NCBI GenBank assembly: GCA_965228005.1
Contig: CBDDGV010000001.1
Coordinates: forward strand, 1,426,001-1,490,000
Length of the DNA stretch: 64,000 nucleotides
Reading direction: 5' to 3'
Source of the DNA: JBCCXZ01 sp965228005
GTDB taxonomy: Bacteria; Planctomycetota; Planctomycetia; Pirellulales; Lacipirellulaceae
Below, piece by piece: positions 19,127 through 28,255 of this stretch (the first letter of the stretch is position 1; each line of letters opens with the position of its first letter). The translations under genes were made by a program, and so were the position numbers. Below the pieces are notes generated by a model, which was given only the letters and a program-made list of their open reading frames with translations, was not told the DNA's origin and ran no database searches.

Positions 19127-20471
19127 ACAACTCCGAGACGACGCCCAGGCGATCTGGCTGGCGGGCGTGCGGGCGGTCCAACCCTCGGAGCTGATCCCGA
19201 ACTGGGTCTCTGTGGAGGGCGGCGCGCTGCGGATTGGGGACGAGGCTTTCGACCTGGGTGGCATCGGCAGGATCGGGGTCTTCGGCGCCGGCAAGGCCGG
19301 GGCCGGCATGGTCACCGCGCTAGAAAGCGCGCTCGGCGACAAGCTGCTCGAGGAGAAGTCGGTCTCCGGCTGCGTGAACGTGCCGGCTGACTGTGTCGTC
19401 CCCACGGCGAAGATCCGGCTCCACGCCGCGCGGCCGGCCGGCGTCAACGAGCCCACGACCGAAGGGGTGGCGGGAACCCAGGCGATGCTGGCCGAAGCCG
19501 CCGCAATGGGTAAGGACGACCTCTGCTTGTGCCTCATCTCCGGCGGGGGGTCGGCGCTGCTGCCGGCGCCGATCGAAGGACTCGCGCTCGAGGACAAGGT
19601 CGAGATTACACGCGGCCTTTCGGGAGCCGGCGCAACGATTGAGGAGATGAACGCGGTCCGGCGCGAGCTCAGCGTGGTCAAGGGCGGCGGTTTCCTGCGG
19701 GCGTGCGGGGCAGGCAGGATCGTGGCGTTGATCTTGTCGGACGTGCTCGGCGACCCGCTCGAATCGATCGCCTCCGGACCGACGGTCCCACGCCGGCCAA
19801 CACCCGAACTCGCAATGGAAGTGCTGAAGCGGTTTCAGCTCGCGGACCTGCCCGCCGGACGGCGAGCGCTGGCGCTGCTCGAAAAAGCGTGCGGCAGCCC
19901 TGCCGATGCAGACGCCCGCGACAGCCGGGTGACGAACCTGGTGATCGGCAACAACGCCGCGGCCGTCGACGCGGCGGGGATCGAGGCCGAGCGGCGGGGG
20001 TACAACCACGCGATGCTGTCGGCCAACCGGTCGGAGGGCCCCGCGGAGGAGGTCGCCCGATCGCTGGTGGAGGTGGCCCGGCGGATGCGTCGCGGCGAAC
20101 GGACCGACTGCTTCCTCTCCGGCGGCGAGCCCACCGTAGAGCTGGCTCCCGCCGCCGAACGCGGCAAGGGCGGCCGCAATCAGCAACTGGTGCTCGCGGC
20201 CCTGGAAGCAGAACCAGACTGGCGGGGGTTGGCGTTGCTCTCCGGCGGCACCGACGGCGAAGACGGCCCCACCAACGCCGCCGGCGCCTGGGTCGACGAA
20301 GAGGTAGCCGAGGCGGCGCGGGCCGCGGGGATGACGCCGGCCGACTACCTGCGGCGGAACGACGCCTACCGCTTCTTCGAGCCGCTCGGCGCGCTGCTCA
20401 AGACCGGCCCCACGCACACGAACGTGTGCGACCTGAGAGTAGTGCTTTCGGCAGAGCGGCGGGCGGATTGA
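19110..20471 (+). CDS. Glycerate 2-kinase, MOFRL family
   Basis: This 453-residue enzyme belongs to the type-2 glycerate kinases (GckA/TtuD-like), which make 2-phosphoglycerate from glycerate. Seen motifs are VFGAGKAGAGMV near the N-terminus, LCLISGGGSALL, NAVRRELSVVKGGG, LSDVLGDPLESIASGPT, and the C-terminal MOFRL segment GGRNQQLVLAAL plus LLSGGTDGEDGPTNAAGA. The start at 19110 (MPRSARQLRDDA) lies inside the previous gene; longer starts read Arg/Pro-rich text. The 17-base overlap with a secreted protein gene suggests shared expression, perhaps linking uptake or breakdown of a sugar acid to central metabolism. Confidence 0.93.
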   Translation: MPRSARQLRDDAQAIWLAGVRAVQPSELIPNWVSVEGGALRIGDEAFDLGGIGRIGVFGAGKAGAGMVTALESALGDKLLEEKSVSGCVNVPADCVVPTAKIRLHAARPAGVNEPTTEGVAGTQAMLAEAAAMGKDDLCLCLISGGGSALLPAPIEGLALEDKVEITRGLSGAGATIEEMNAVRRELSVVKGGGFLRACGAGRIVALILSDVLGDPLESIASGPTVPRRPTPELAMEVLKRFQLADLPAGRRALALLEKACGSPADADARDSRVTNLVIGNNAAAVDAAGIEAERRGYNHAMLSANRSEGPAEEVARSLVEVARRMRRGERTDCFLSGGEPTVELAPAAERGKGGRNQQLVLAALEAEPDWRGLALLSGGTDGEDGPTNAAGAWVDEEVAEAARAAGMTPADYLRRNDAYRFFEPLGALLKTGPTHTNVCDLRVVLSAERRAD

Positions 20472-20511
20472 ACGCCTTGGGGTGCGCGCAAAGGCGAATC
20501 GGAGCGGAATC

Positions 20512-20540
20512 GGGCTCGGAGAGCCCTCCTACAGAAGGAG
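20512..20540. terminator. Tandem short hairpins between convergent genes
   Basis: GGGCTC-GGA-GAGCCC (20512-20526) is followed at once by CTCCT-ACAGA-AGGAG (20526-20540). They lie between the convergent stops of the glycerate kinase and DUF1598 genes. There is no T tract, so a bidirectional factor-assisted terminator is only a suggestion. Confidence 0.3.
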
Positions 20541-20558
20541 CTCGCGAGGCGCTCGGCC

Positions 20559-22001
20559 CTAGTCCCACCACCACTGGTCGGCAGGGAGATCGGCAATCGA
20601 CGCGGACGCGTGGGCCTTGGCGACTTCGCCGTCGTCCTCGGTGACGTTCTCCGAGGCGAGGGCCTGCCCGGCCTGGATCTGCACGCCCCCGCCGACGGGG
20701 GTCATTAGCCGGTTGCCCTTCCACATGCTGTTGACGGCGGTGGCCACCTCACGCGGGGCGTTGAGCGTCTCCACCGCGTAGGCCGACTCGTCGAGGAGGG
20801 CCCGGGGCTCCCAGCCGGCGAGCGTGTAGAGGTCGTAGTGCTGTAGGAACGCGGCGGCCACCAGCAGGTCGATGCAGTTGCGGAGCTGCCCGTAGACCGG
20901 AGCCCGGTCGGCGATCTGGTTGTACTTCTGGGTAAAGGTGCGGGTGAACTTGCGGCTGGCGCGGCTCTGGCCCTTCTTCGAGGCGCTGCGGCCGCCGTCG
21001 CTGCTGACGACCTCGTCCTCGCCGACAAGCTTCACGCCGTTGCCGACGAACTCGAGGGCGTCGGCCTCTTCGGTGAGCTTGATCCGCTGGTAGTCGGGCA
21101 CAAAGTACCACCGCTGCAGGGCGTTCCTGGCCACCGTCGCCGGGTTAGCGAGCGCGACGAAGCTGGCCATCCGCACGGGCGGCTGCTCCAGACCGATCCC
21201 GATCAGCTTCATGCGGTAGTCGGCCTCGACCAGCACTTGAGCGAAGTGGGTCGTGGCCGGGATGCCGCCGACCGTTACTGTCTGCAGACCGAGGCTCTGC
21301 TGAAGCCCCTGGACGATGAACTGGGTGTCGTTCGGACCGATCTGCCGGCCGACGTTGCGGAGGAACTGCTGCATCCGCGTCAGGCCCTCTTGGGTCGGGT
21401 CGATCGAGCAGTACACGAACGGGTCGCTCTGCTTCGACGCGGGGAAGGCGCGGAGCGCAACCGCGAGGTCCTGCAGTTCGATGACCGGCTGGCCCGAGTA
21501 GACGCCGACCATGCGGCCCGTCGCGGTGGGCATCCAGCCTTCGGCCGGGCCCGCGAGGACGATGTCGCCCGTCTCGGGGTAGAAGAAGACGTAACGGATG
21601 CGGGTCAGGCCCGCGAGATGCTGCATCGTGTAGTCGGGGCCGTGGCCTTCTTCGATGGCACGGTCGATCAGCCGGCTCAGCCGGGTTAGCGAGACCTTAC
21701 GCAAGCGGCTCTGGTGGGAGACGTCGGCGTCGAGCGACGCGAGCGCGTTCTGGGCACGTTCACGCGCGAGCTGCCCGGTCGGGTCGGGCACGGCCAGCCG
21801 CTGCAACACGCCGGATGCGTCGACGGCGACACCCGAGGTGAGACCCGTGCCGATCGTAGGCGGCGTCGTTCCCGGGTCGGGGGTGTCGGTCGGGGGCGGG
21901 GTGGCTTGTCCGTGGGCCTGATGCGATGAGAGCTGCGTTACCGCCAGTGCAACCAGGGCAATCAAGAGCGAATGGCGGAAACGGAATCGGTCAAGCGACA
22001 T
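20559..22001 (-). CDS. DUF1598 family exported protein
   Basis: This 480-residue protein has a signal peptide (HSLLIALVALAVTQLSSHQAHGQA) and a Pro/Thr/Gly-rich linker. The body resembles the planctomycete DUF1598 family: SRLRKVSLTRLSRLIDRAIEEG, LAGLTRIRYVFFYPETGDIVLAGPAEGW, DPTQEGLTRMQQF and the long C-terminal region ending in DLPADQWWWD. It is probably periplasmic or surface-exposed. It is transcribed away from the DUF11 lipoprotein gene across a 395-base gap. The biochemical role of DUF1598 is unknown, and the family call is from memory of its conserved text, so moderately sure. Confidence 0.8.
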   Translation of the reverse strand: MSLDRFRFRHSLLIALVALAVTQLSSHQAHGQATPPPTDTPDPGTTPPTIGTGLTSGVAVDASGVLQRLAVPDPTGQLARERAQNALASLDADVSHQSRLRKVSLTRLSRLIDRAIEEGHGPDYTMQHLAGLTRIRYVFFYPETGDIVLAGPAEGWMPTATGRMVGVYSGQPVIELQDLAVALRAFPASKQSDPFVYCSIDPTQEGLTRMQQFLRNVGRQIGPNDTQFIVQGLQQSLGLQTVTVGGIPATTHFAQVLVEADYRMKLIGIGLEQPPVRMASFVALANPATVARNALQRWYFVPDYQRIKLTEEADALEFVGNGVKLVGEDEVVSSDGGRSASKKGQSRASRKFTRTFTQKYNQIADRAPVYGQLRNCIDLLVAAAFLQHYDLYTLAGWEPRALLDESAYAVETLNAPREVATAVNSMWKGNRLMTPVGGGVQIQAGQALASENVTEDDGEVAKAHASASIADLPADQWWWD

Positions 22002-22396
22002 GGCAACCTCAGCGTGACGGGCACTCGGGGCCCGGAAGGATGGGACCTACTTCGCAATCCAAGCGGTTGAGACGCCTCGCTCGGACTGTGGAAACTGCGC
22101 GGTTTCGGTTGGCCCGGGGAGAACCTCCCTCGGGCTCCCCTCGATCTTAGTTAGCCGCCTCTGCTGGAGCAAGAAATCGAGTCCTGGCAAGGGTTTTCGC
22201 TCCGTGGGGAGGGAGGTCGGCCGCACGACTGCTGCAACCGTTACGGTCGCCGGCGGTTGTTGCAGAAAGTCCACCGCCGCATTGCTTTTCCGCATCGGTT
22301 GCCCGAGAGGGCGTTACATTTTACCGGCCTTTTACGACCCGCAAACTAGCCGGTCTGACCCGCAGACTGGCCGGGACGCCCCCCCCGCTCCCCACC
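22002..22396. other. Divergent intergenic region with an 18-bp direct repeat
   Basis: This region must hold promoters for both the DUF1598 and DUF11 genes. Near its right end GACCCGCAAACTAGCCGG (22336-22353) is repeated 21 bases later as GACCCGCAGACTGGCCGG (22357-22374), 16 of 18 bases matching, two helical turns apart and just before the DUF11 start at 22397. That layout suits a protein-binding site, but the role is not established. Confidence 0.45.
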
Positions 22397-24718
22397 ATGC
22401 TCCCCCGCCCGATCACGGTTCGGCACTTGCTGACCCTCGTTGCGGCCATTGCCGTTGCGTGCGGGGGCGGCTGCGCGGGCCTGCGGCTGCCGCGGATCGA
22501 CCCCTCGGGCGAGCGGATCCTAATCTTCCCGAAAGACCAGCCCGGCGGAGGCCAGCCGGTCGCGTTCCAGAGCAACGCCCTGTCGGCGCCGGTGCAGACC
22601 GACCCGGTCTTCCCCCAGCAACCGCTGCCGACCACCACCCCACAAGCCGCGCTGCAAACCCAAGCCGCGAGCGGGCCGACGGCCCCGGGGACGATCCCGC
22701 AGGACTACGTGCGGATTTCGCCGGACCGGTACCTCGCCCCGATCGGGGCCGAGGTCGTGCTGAAGGCTGGCATCTGCACCACTGAAGGCTTCCTCCTGAA
22801 AGAGCAGCCGATGGAGTGGCTCCTCGGCGAAGGGACGGGCGAGTTCGTGGCCCTGGGCGGACGCGGGTACCTCCAACCGGCGTGGTTGCCGTTCAACAAA
22901 CCAGACAAGATCGACAACCGGTACGCCAAGGGCTACACGTCCAAGGTCCGGCGCGTGCTCACCCGCGGCACGACGCAGCAGGAAGACGACGTGCTGGTCC
23001 TGCCAGGCGAGTCGTGGGCGAGCATCACCTCGCCCGTCGAGGGCGTGAGCAGCGTGACGGCCTACTCGCCGAAGGTGGAGACCTGGAGCTCGCGGCGTGC
23101 GCGGGCGACGGTCTACTGGGTCGATTCGCTGTGGACCTTCCCGCCGGCGACGGTTTCGGCCACTTCTCCGCAGTCGACGCGGCTGACAACCACAGTGCGC
23201 CGCCAGAGCGACGGCCTGCCGGTGTGCGGCTGGCTGGTGCGCTACGAGGTGATCGGCGGCGACGCAGGGCTGTCGGGCGGCGGCACGCAGGTGGTTGAGG
23301 TGCCGACCGACGCGGACGGCAACGCGGCGATCGACGTCACCCCCGCGCCGGGGGACGGCGGCTCGACCCGCATCGACATGCAACTGGTCCGGCCGGCGGG
23401 GCTGGGCGGGTCGCAGTGGCCGCGGCTGGTGGTTTCACAATCGTCGACAACCGTCACCTGGCCCGGCGGTTCGACGCCCTACGTGCCCCCTGTCACGAAC
23501 GCTCAACCTCCGTTTGGTTCCGGCCCGACGCCGACGTTGCCCCCCGCCGGCGCGGGCTTCCCCCAGCAGACGCCCCCTTCGCCAACCTTCCCGGGCAGCG
23601 GGTTCAACCAAGCGCCGCCGCCCGCGACGGGCACGCAACGGCCGCAACTTGACCTCGAAATCACCGGCGACCCCAACGTCCAAGTAGGCGGCACAGCGCG
23701 GTTCGAGTTGGTGATCCGCAACACCGGCACGGGACAAGCCACGGGGCTCGTCATCCGTGACCAGTTCGACCCTGGGTTTTCGCACCTCCGCGATCCGGAC
23801 CGCAATCTGGAGATCGAGAACCAACTGCCCGGAACGCTCGGGCCGGGCGAGACCCGGTCAATCTTCCTGACCTTCGATGTCCTGAAGCCCGGCGAGTTGT
23901 GCCACGACGTGACCGTCACCTGCGCCGAAGGCGTGCGGGCGATCGACCGGGCCTGCGTCAACGCCGCCGCGCCGTTGCCGCAGAACCGGCCAGCCGTGGA
24001 AATCACCAAGCAAGGCCCCCGTCAGGCGACCGTTGGTGAAACAAAGCTGTTCGCCACCGTGGTCCGCAACACCGGTTCCGTCGCCGTGACGAACCTGCAG
24101 GTGGTGGACGAGTACGACCAGTTCCTGACCGCGACCCCGTTCACGGAAGGTTCGAGGGTGGAGAATAACCGTCTGGTCTGGACCATCCCCCGGTTGGAGC
24201 CGGGTGACTCGCGGCGCTTCGAGACCCAAGTGCTCTGCCGGGCGCCCGCCGCTCAAGCCTGTTCGACGGTACGCGTGGTCGGCGACGGTGTCCAAACAGG
24301 CGACCGCCAGTGCGTCGAGGTGCTCCAAGCACTCGGGACCGGAGGCGGGCAATCGACGCTCCGGCTCTCGATCACCCCGTACCTTCTGGAGATGCGCCAA
24401 AACTCTAGGACGACGGTGGACGTTCAGCTAGCGAACCGGGGCGCAATGTCGGACCGGAACGTGCAGCTGCGAGTGATCTTCACGCCGGAACTGGTGCCCG
24501 ACGCCAACCTGATCAGGGCAGATGTGGCGTCGAGCGTTGTGGGCAATGAGGTCCGGTTCAACCCCGTGAGTGAGTTGCGGCCCAACGAACCGCTGCGATT
24601 CTCGATACCGATCGACGCCTTCAGCACGGGCGTGGGCACCATCACGGCCGAAGCCGTCAGCGCCAACGTCCCGCAACCCATCAGCGAGTCGGTCCAAATC
24701 GAGGTGATCAACCGTTAG
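22397..24718 (+). CDS. Envelope lipoprotein with DUF11 repeat domains
   Basis: This 773-residue protein has a short signal peptide with a lipobox-like CGGGCAG, lipidation probably at the cysteine near residue 26. Residues 90-360 are a beta-rich region of unknown type, then comes a Pro/Gly/Thr-rich linker (PTLPPAGAGFPQQTPP). From about 410 there are two clear DUF11 Ig-like modules: ITGDPNVQVGGTARFELVIRN, then ITKQGPRQATVGETKLFATVV. A third, more divergent module (LRLSITPYLLEMRQNSRTT) follows. DUF11 repeats are extracellular structural modules. The gene stands alone between a divergent DUF1598 gene and a small gene cluster. A structural surface role is inferred. Confidence 0.85.
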   Translation: MLPRPITVRHLLTLVAAIAVACGGGCAGLRLPRIDPSGERILIFPKDQPGGGQPVAFQSNALSAPVQTDPVFPQQPLPTTTPQAALQTQAASGPTAPGTIPQDYVRISPDRYLAPIGAEVVLKAGICTTEGFLLKEQPMEWLLGEGTGEFVALGGRGYLQPAWLPFNKPDKIDNRYAKGYTSKVRRVLTRGTTQQEDDVLVLPGESWASITSPVEGVSSVTAYSPKVETWSSRRARATVYWVDSLWTFPPATVSATSPQSTRLTTTVRRQSDGLPVCGWLVRYEVIGGDAGLSGGGTQVVEVPTDADGNAAIDVTPAPGDGGSTRIDMQLVRPAGLGGSQWPRLVVSQSSTTVTWPGGSTPYVPPVTNAQPPFGSGPTPTLPPAGAGFPQQTPPSPTFPGSGFNQAPPPATGTQRPQLDLEITGDPNVQVGGTARFELVIRNTGTGQATGLVIRDQFDPGFSHLRDPDRNLEIENQLPGTLGPGETRSIFLTFDVLKPGELCHDVTVTCAEGVRAIDRACVNAAAPLPQNRPAVEITKQGPRQATVGETKLFATVVRNTGSVAVTNLQVVDEYDQFLTATPFTEGSRVENNRLVWTIPRLEPGDSRRFETQVLCRAPAAQACSTVRVVGDGVQTGDRQCVEVLQALGTGGGQSTLRLSITPYLLEMRQNSRTTVDVQLANRGAMSDRNVQLRVIFTPELVPDANLIRADVASSVVGNEVRFNPVSELRPNEPLRFSIPIDAFSTGVGTITAEAVSANVPQPISESVQIEVINR

Positions 24719-24764
24719 TGCGGATTGGTGTTCTGCCTATCGGGTCGGTTCGATAGCATCCGCA
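24719..24764 (+). terminator. Hairpin directly after the DUF11 gene
   Basis: Immediately after the stop codon, TGCGGAT (24719-24725) pairs with ATCCGCA (24758-24764), and inside it CTATCG (24737-24742) pairs with CGATAG (24751-24756). No T tract follows, so it could be a factor-assisted terminator or an mRNA-protecting hairpin. Confidence 0.4.
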
Positions 24765-24809
24765 GCCGAAACGCCCCTCACGCGATGAGTCCGTCAGGCT
24801 GAGGCCCCC

Positions 24810-25046
24810 ATGGATGCCGGACGACACCTGGACCTGAGTTCCGACCCGAAGCCCTCCGCCGAGCACGGCGCCTCGGGCCCCCGCAAGTTCTTGGGGGTCC
24901 ACTTTACCTGCTGCGACGTGTACGACCGCGTGTACCTCAACCGCGAAGGCACGGCCTACCGCGGCCGCTGCCCGCGTTGCGTGCGGCCGATCGAGTTCCA
25001 GGTCGGCGAGGACGGCACGTCGTCTCGCTTCTTCACCGCCCAGTAG
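24810..25046 (+). CDS. Small Cys-containing (zinc-ribbon-like) protein
   Basis: This 78-residue protein has the spacing FTCCDVYDRVYLNREG followed by RCPRCVRPIEFQVGED. The CC and CPRC pairs could bind a metal ion in a ribbon-like fold. Its N-terminal 25 residues are polar. It starts 91 bases after the DUF11 stop and precedes another unknown gene on the same strand. No family name can be given; related small proteins in planctomycetes are normally called hypothetical. Confidence 0.7.
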   Translation: MDAGRHLDLSSDPKPSAEHGASGPRKFLGVHFTCCDVYDRVYLNREGTAYRGRCPRCVRPIEFQVGEDGTSSRFFTAQ

Positions 25047-25162
25047 CGATGGCTCTCCGACACCGGCGCCAGCACCGCTTGCTTCGGCTCCAGGTGAGAT
25101 TGCTGCCGGCCGAGGGGATCGCTACGCTCCCGCGGCATTTCCCACCGACCTAGGCGGTCGCC

Positions 25163-25687
25163 ATGCCCGCAGAACTCGAAGTCAGCGCTTGCTCTCGCCG
25201 GTGCGACGCCACCGGGAGCGTGCTCCAGAGCGAGCAGCACTATTACTCTGTCTTGCTCAGCGACGGCGGCAGTGTCGTCCGCAAGGACTACGCCGAACAG
25301 GCGTGGGACGGCCCGCCTGCCGACTGCATCGGATGGTGGCGGTCGCGGCTGCCTGCCAAGTCGGAGCCCGATAAGACCCTCGCGCCCAAGGACGTGCTGC
25401 TCGGCCTCTTCGGGGCGCTCGCGTCGCAACCCGAAGAAGCCGATCTGCGTTGCGTGCTCGGCCTGCTGCTCTTGCGTCGGAAGCACCTGAAGCAAGTCGG
25501 AGCCTTCGGAGACTCAGCCGGCTACGAGGTGCTCTGCGTGGAAGACCCCAGCGGCGAGCGGTACGAGTTGACCGTGGTCACCCCGTCGCCCGAGCGGGTG
25601 TCGGGCATCCAAGAACGCTTAGCGTCACTGGTCTACTCAGGCGATACGGCCGCGGTAACTGCGACGCCCTTCCGAAGGGCGGCCTGA
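25163..25687 (+). CDS. Conserved hypothetical protein
   Basis: This 174-residue cytoplasmic-looking protein begins MPAELEVSACSRRCDATG and has YYSVLLSDGG, RKDYAEQAWDGPP and the helical LRCVLGLLLLRRKHLKQVG. CSRRC near residue 10 may form part of a small metal site. Its TGA stop shares one base with the ATG of the next gene (TGATG at 25685-25689), so translation is coupled to the LolA-like lipoprotein. The gene order suggests a job in the same envelope process, but I do not recognise the family. Confidence 0.75.
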   Translation: MPAELEVSACSRRCDATGSVLQSEQHYYSVLLSDGGSVVRKDYAEQAWDGPPADCIGWWRSRLPAKSEPDKTLAPKDVLLGLFGALASQPEEADLRCVLGLLLLRRKHLKQVGAFGDSAGYEVLCVEDPSGERYELTVVTPSPERVSGIQERLASLVYSGDTAAVTATPFRRAA

Positions 25688-26703
25688 TGAGGGACCCCGA
25701 CGCCGCCAACCGCCCGTCGGCCCCGCGCAAGGGGGCTGCGTTCTCCCTCGCCGTGCTGGCCACGGTGTTCTGCGCTTCGGGCGCAACCTGCAGCAGCGGG
25801 CTGCGGAACCCGTTCGCGCCGGCGGGCCCGCCGGCGCCGCAGGTGATCACCACCGCGTCGACGCTCGACCAGATGATCGCCGCGGTGAACCAGAACGCCG
25901 ACCGCGTCATGCGGCTGCAATCGAACAACGCCTCAATCACCATTCCCGGCGTAGCGGGCATCCCGCTGCTGCGGGGCAACATCGCCGCCGAGCGTCCGAA
26001 GCGGCTCCGCGTGCAAGCCTCCACTTCGCTCACCGGCACCGAGGTCGATGTCGGCAGCAACGACGAGCTGTTCTGGTTCTGGACGAAACGAAATGAGCCG
26101 CCGGCGTTGTACTTCGCGCGGCACGACCAGTTCGCGAGCAGCGCCGCGCAGCAGTCGCTGCCGATCGAGCCGGAATGGCTGTGGGACGCCCTGGGCCTCA
26201 CGCGGTTCGAGCCAACCGACCAGCACACCGGCCCCCTGCCCTACGCGAGCGGCACGGTCGAGATCCGCTCGGTGCTGAACCGGCCCGGCGGGCGGTACAC
26301 CAAGAGCACGGTGATCGACGCCTCAACCGCCTGGGTCCTCGAGCAGCACGTCTACGACGCCAGTGGAGTGCTGCTGGCCAGCTCGCAGGCGAACCAGCAC
26401 CGCTACTACCCGGAGGCCGGCGTTTCGCTGCCGCAGAAGATCGACCTCCGCGTTCCACGGGCGCAGCTCTCGTTGGCAATCGACCTGGGGCAGGTGCAGA
26501 TCAACGCTCCTTCGGCGAACCCCGCGTTGTGGGCGATGCCAGCGATGAGCGGCTACGAGCAGGTTGACCTCGGAACGGCCGCGCCCGGGCTGACCGCAAC
26601 GCACCCGTTGCAGGAGCCGTTCCACAAGACTGCCGAGCCGCAACCGGCCGCGGCGAGCGTTGCCACGCCCGAGTGGAAGTCGCCGTACGACCCGCGGCGG
26701 TGA
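25687..26703 (+). CDS. Exported LolA-like protein, possible lipoprotein
   Basis: This 338-residue protein has a signal-like hydrophobic segment (AAFSLAVLATVFCASGATC); the cysteine near residue 35 might be lipidated, although the lipobox is poor. The rest resembles LolA/LolB-type half-barrels: MRLQSNNASITIPG, LRGNIAAERPKRLRVQAS, DELFWFWTKRNEPPALYF and KIDLRVPRAQLSLAIDLGQVQIN. LolA-fold proteins bind lipid tails. The start overlaps the upstream stop, which fixes it. Its C-terminus meets the nuclease gene tail to tail, 16 bases apart. A role in carrying lipoproteins or other lipids is inferred from fold-like text only. Confidence 0.75.
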   Translation: MRDPDAANRPSAPRKGAAFSLAVLATVFCASGATCSSGLRNPFAPAGPPAPQVITTASTLDQMIAAVNQNADRVMRLQSNNASITIPGVAGIPLLRGNIAAERPKRLRVQASTSLTGTEVDVGSNDELFWFWTKRNEPPALYFARHDQFASSAAQQSLPIEPEWLWDALGLTRFEPTDQHTGPLPYASGTVEIRSVLNRPGGRYTKSTVIDASTAWVLEQHVYDASGVLLASSQANQHRYYPEAGVSLPQKIDLRVPRAQLSLAIDLGQVQINAPSANPALWAMPAMSGYEQVDLGTAAPGLTATHPLQEPFHKTAEPQPAAASVATPEWKSPYDPRR

Positions 26704-26719
26704 CCCGGCTACGTAGGCC

Positions 26720-27265
26720 TTAGTCGCTCCAGATTCCCACGCGTTCGCGGCGGGCGGCGTCTTGGGCGGCGCGGAGGCGGTCTTTCATCTGGTCGGCGTA
26801 GTCGTAGGAGAGCTTCGCCCTCGCCAGTCCGTTGCGGACCAACTCTTCGTTGAGCAGCCGCCCATCGTACCAGACGAAGCCGAGGTAGCGTCCGTACTGG
26901 TCGACGCCCTCGCCCTCGACCGTGATGTCAACGCGGTTGCCTGCGCGTTTGACGAAGCTGCGCGTGTAGTCGGTCGCCTCGGGACCCCAAGGCTCGACGG
27001 GCGTGTTCTCTTTGACGGTCTCCGGCGTGTCGATGCCCTGCAGGCGGAAGCGTTCGCCGTTGAACAGCTTGAGCGTGTCGCCGTCGACGACGCGGTCGAC
27101 GCGGTACTCGCCGGGCTCAAGCCCGGCGAGGCTGGCACGCGACCGGGGCAGCGGCGCCCCGGCGGGAGGGTCTTGCTCGGCGAACCTCTGCCAGAGGATC
27201 AACAAGAACGCCACAACGAACGCGATCGCCCGGCCTTTGTAGCTGCGGCGGAATCGCTTGGTCAC
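26720..27265 (-). CDS. Membrane-anchored thermonuclease-family (SNase) protein
   Basis: This 181-residue protein starts with GTG and has a basic N-terminus followed by one membrane segment (about 13-26), then a staphylococcal-nuclease-like domain. The expected motifs are present: VVDGDTLKLF, RFRLQGIDTPE with the catalytic Arg and Glu region, and DQYGRYLGFV with the second Arg. The domain would face the periplasm and cleave nucleic acids with calcium. The length is normal for an anchored SNase. The catalytic residues look intact, so activity is likely. It is followed upstream on the same strand by a small Cys-rich protein gene, with no clear functional link. Confidence 0.92.
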   Translation of the reverse strand: MTKRFRRSYKGRAIAFVVAFLLILWQRFAEQDPPAGAPLPRSRASLAGLEPGEYRVDRVVDGDTLKLFNGERFRLQGIDTPETVKENTPVEPWGPEATDYTRSFVKRAGNRVDITVEGEGVDQYGRYLGFVWYDGRLLNEELVRNGLARAKLSYDYADQMKDRLRAAQDAARRERVGIWSD

Positions 27266-27325
27266 GGGGCGGCCTGCGGCGACGGTTGGTCAGCAGAATG
27301 AAGAACGCACGCCGCGGGCAGCGGC

Positions 27326-27631
27326 TCAGTTCTCGCTGAAGTCGAACTGGTGCTTCGGCAACAGCCCGAGCGGGTTCTCGACGAAACGGCGGCGGCACTG
27401 GCTGCACAGGTCGAGCCGCTTCGATTGGTAGATGTCCTCGCCGATGCACGCGTCTTCGGCTTCGTCGAGGTGCTCCAGGATGTCTTGGATCTCCTGCAGA
27501 TGGTCGCGGTCTTCGTCGACCGAGTCTTCCGCCTGGTCGAGGGCGGCATAGACTTCCAGTCGGACCACGTAACGCAACTCGTTCTCGGGGTCGAGCGGGC
27601 GTTTGCAGCAGTCGCAGGTGTAGTGGATCAT
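27326..27631 (-). CDS. Small Cys-rich (double CxxC) acidic protein
   Basis: This 101-residue frame from the ATG at 27629-27631 begins MIHYTCDCCKRPLDPEN and ends with DLCSQCRRRFVENPLG. The two Cys clusters, CDCC and CSQC, flank a very acidic helical region (residues 35-65, many Asp and Glu), as in a split zinc ribbon. A longer in-frame start at 27916 adds text without family character and is rejected. The gene lies 60 bases upstream of the SNase gene. Function unknown. Confidence 0.72.
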   Translation of the reverse strand: MIHYTCDCCKRPLDPENELRYVVRLEVYAALDQAEDSVDEDRDHLQEIQDILEHLDEAEDACIGEDIYQSKRLDLCSQCRRRFVENPLGLLPKHQFDFSEN

Positions 27632-28255
27632 CGTCCCTCCATCCTGGTTAGCGGGTATCCTGGGTCGCGGCCCGCGCTGAGAAGACCGGTTCTTCTCAAG
27701 ACGCAGACGCCAAGAAGACGCGTCCGGCGGTTCGTTCGGTCCCTCAGCACGCGCCGGACTGCCGCAACGGGCGAACCCAATTGGCGTCGACGCGGCCACC
27801 GCCTTCGGTTTCATACTAGCGAGAACGGAATCGCCGCAGCAAGGTAAAACGCGATCTTTTTCGCCCGCGGCGTGTCTTGGGTCGGTAGCGATGACACCAG
27901 CCGAAAAGACATCCAATTCGTGAGGTGGTTCCGGCGGAGACCCGCGAGTAGAATGCTACCGAGGGTTGTTGGCGACGCCCTACGGCGGCGGAGCTAGCGG
28001 CGACGACCGCTCACGCTGCCTTCATACGGCGGCAACAATTCGCGGTTATGCTCCGGGACAAGAACGGGGCCTCGACGGGCTTCTGCCCGGAGCGGTCCGA
28101 CGCGTTCCGTTGGAACGGCCCGGCGGGCGAGCGCCCGCGGGCCACTCCTCTCAAGGGGCATGACACGGATTGGCGTGCCGCCTGGAACGTTTCTTTCCGC
28201 AGGTTCGCCCGCGCATCCGCGGGCTGTCCGACAACACGGGAGAGGGACTCGGCCT
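27632..28255. other. Intergenic region, about 620 bases
   Basis: This gap separates the Cys-rich protein gene from the divergently transcribed HNH gene. It is GC-rich, and the frames crossing it continue out of frame into real genes or are Arg/Pro-rich. I found no RNA gene, repeat or clear promoter. Confidence 0.4.
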
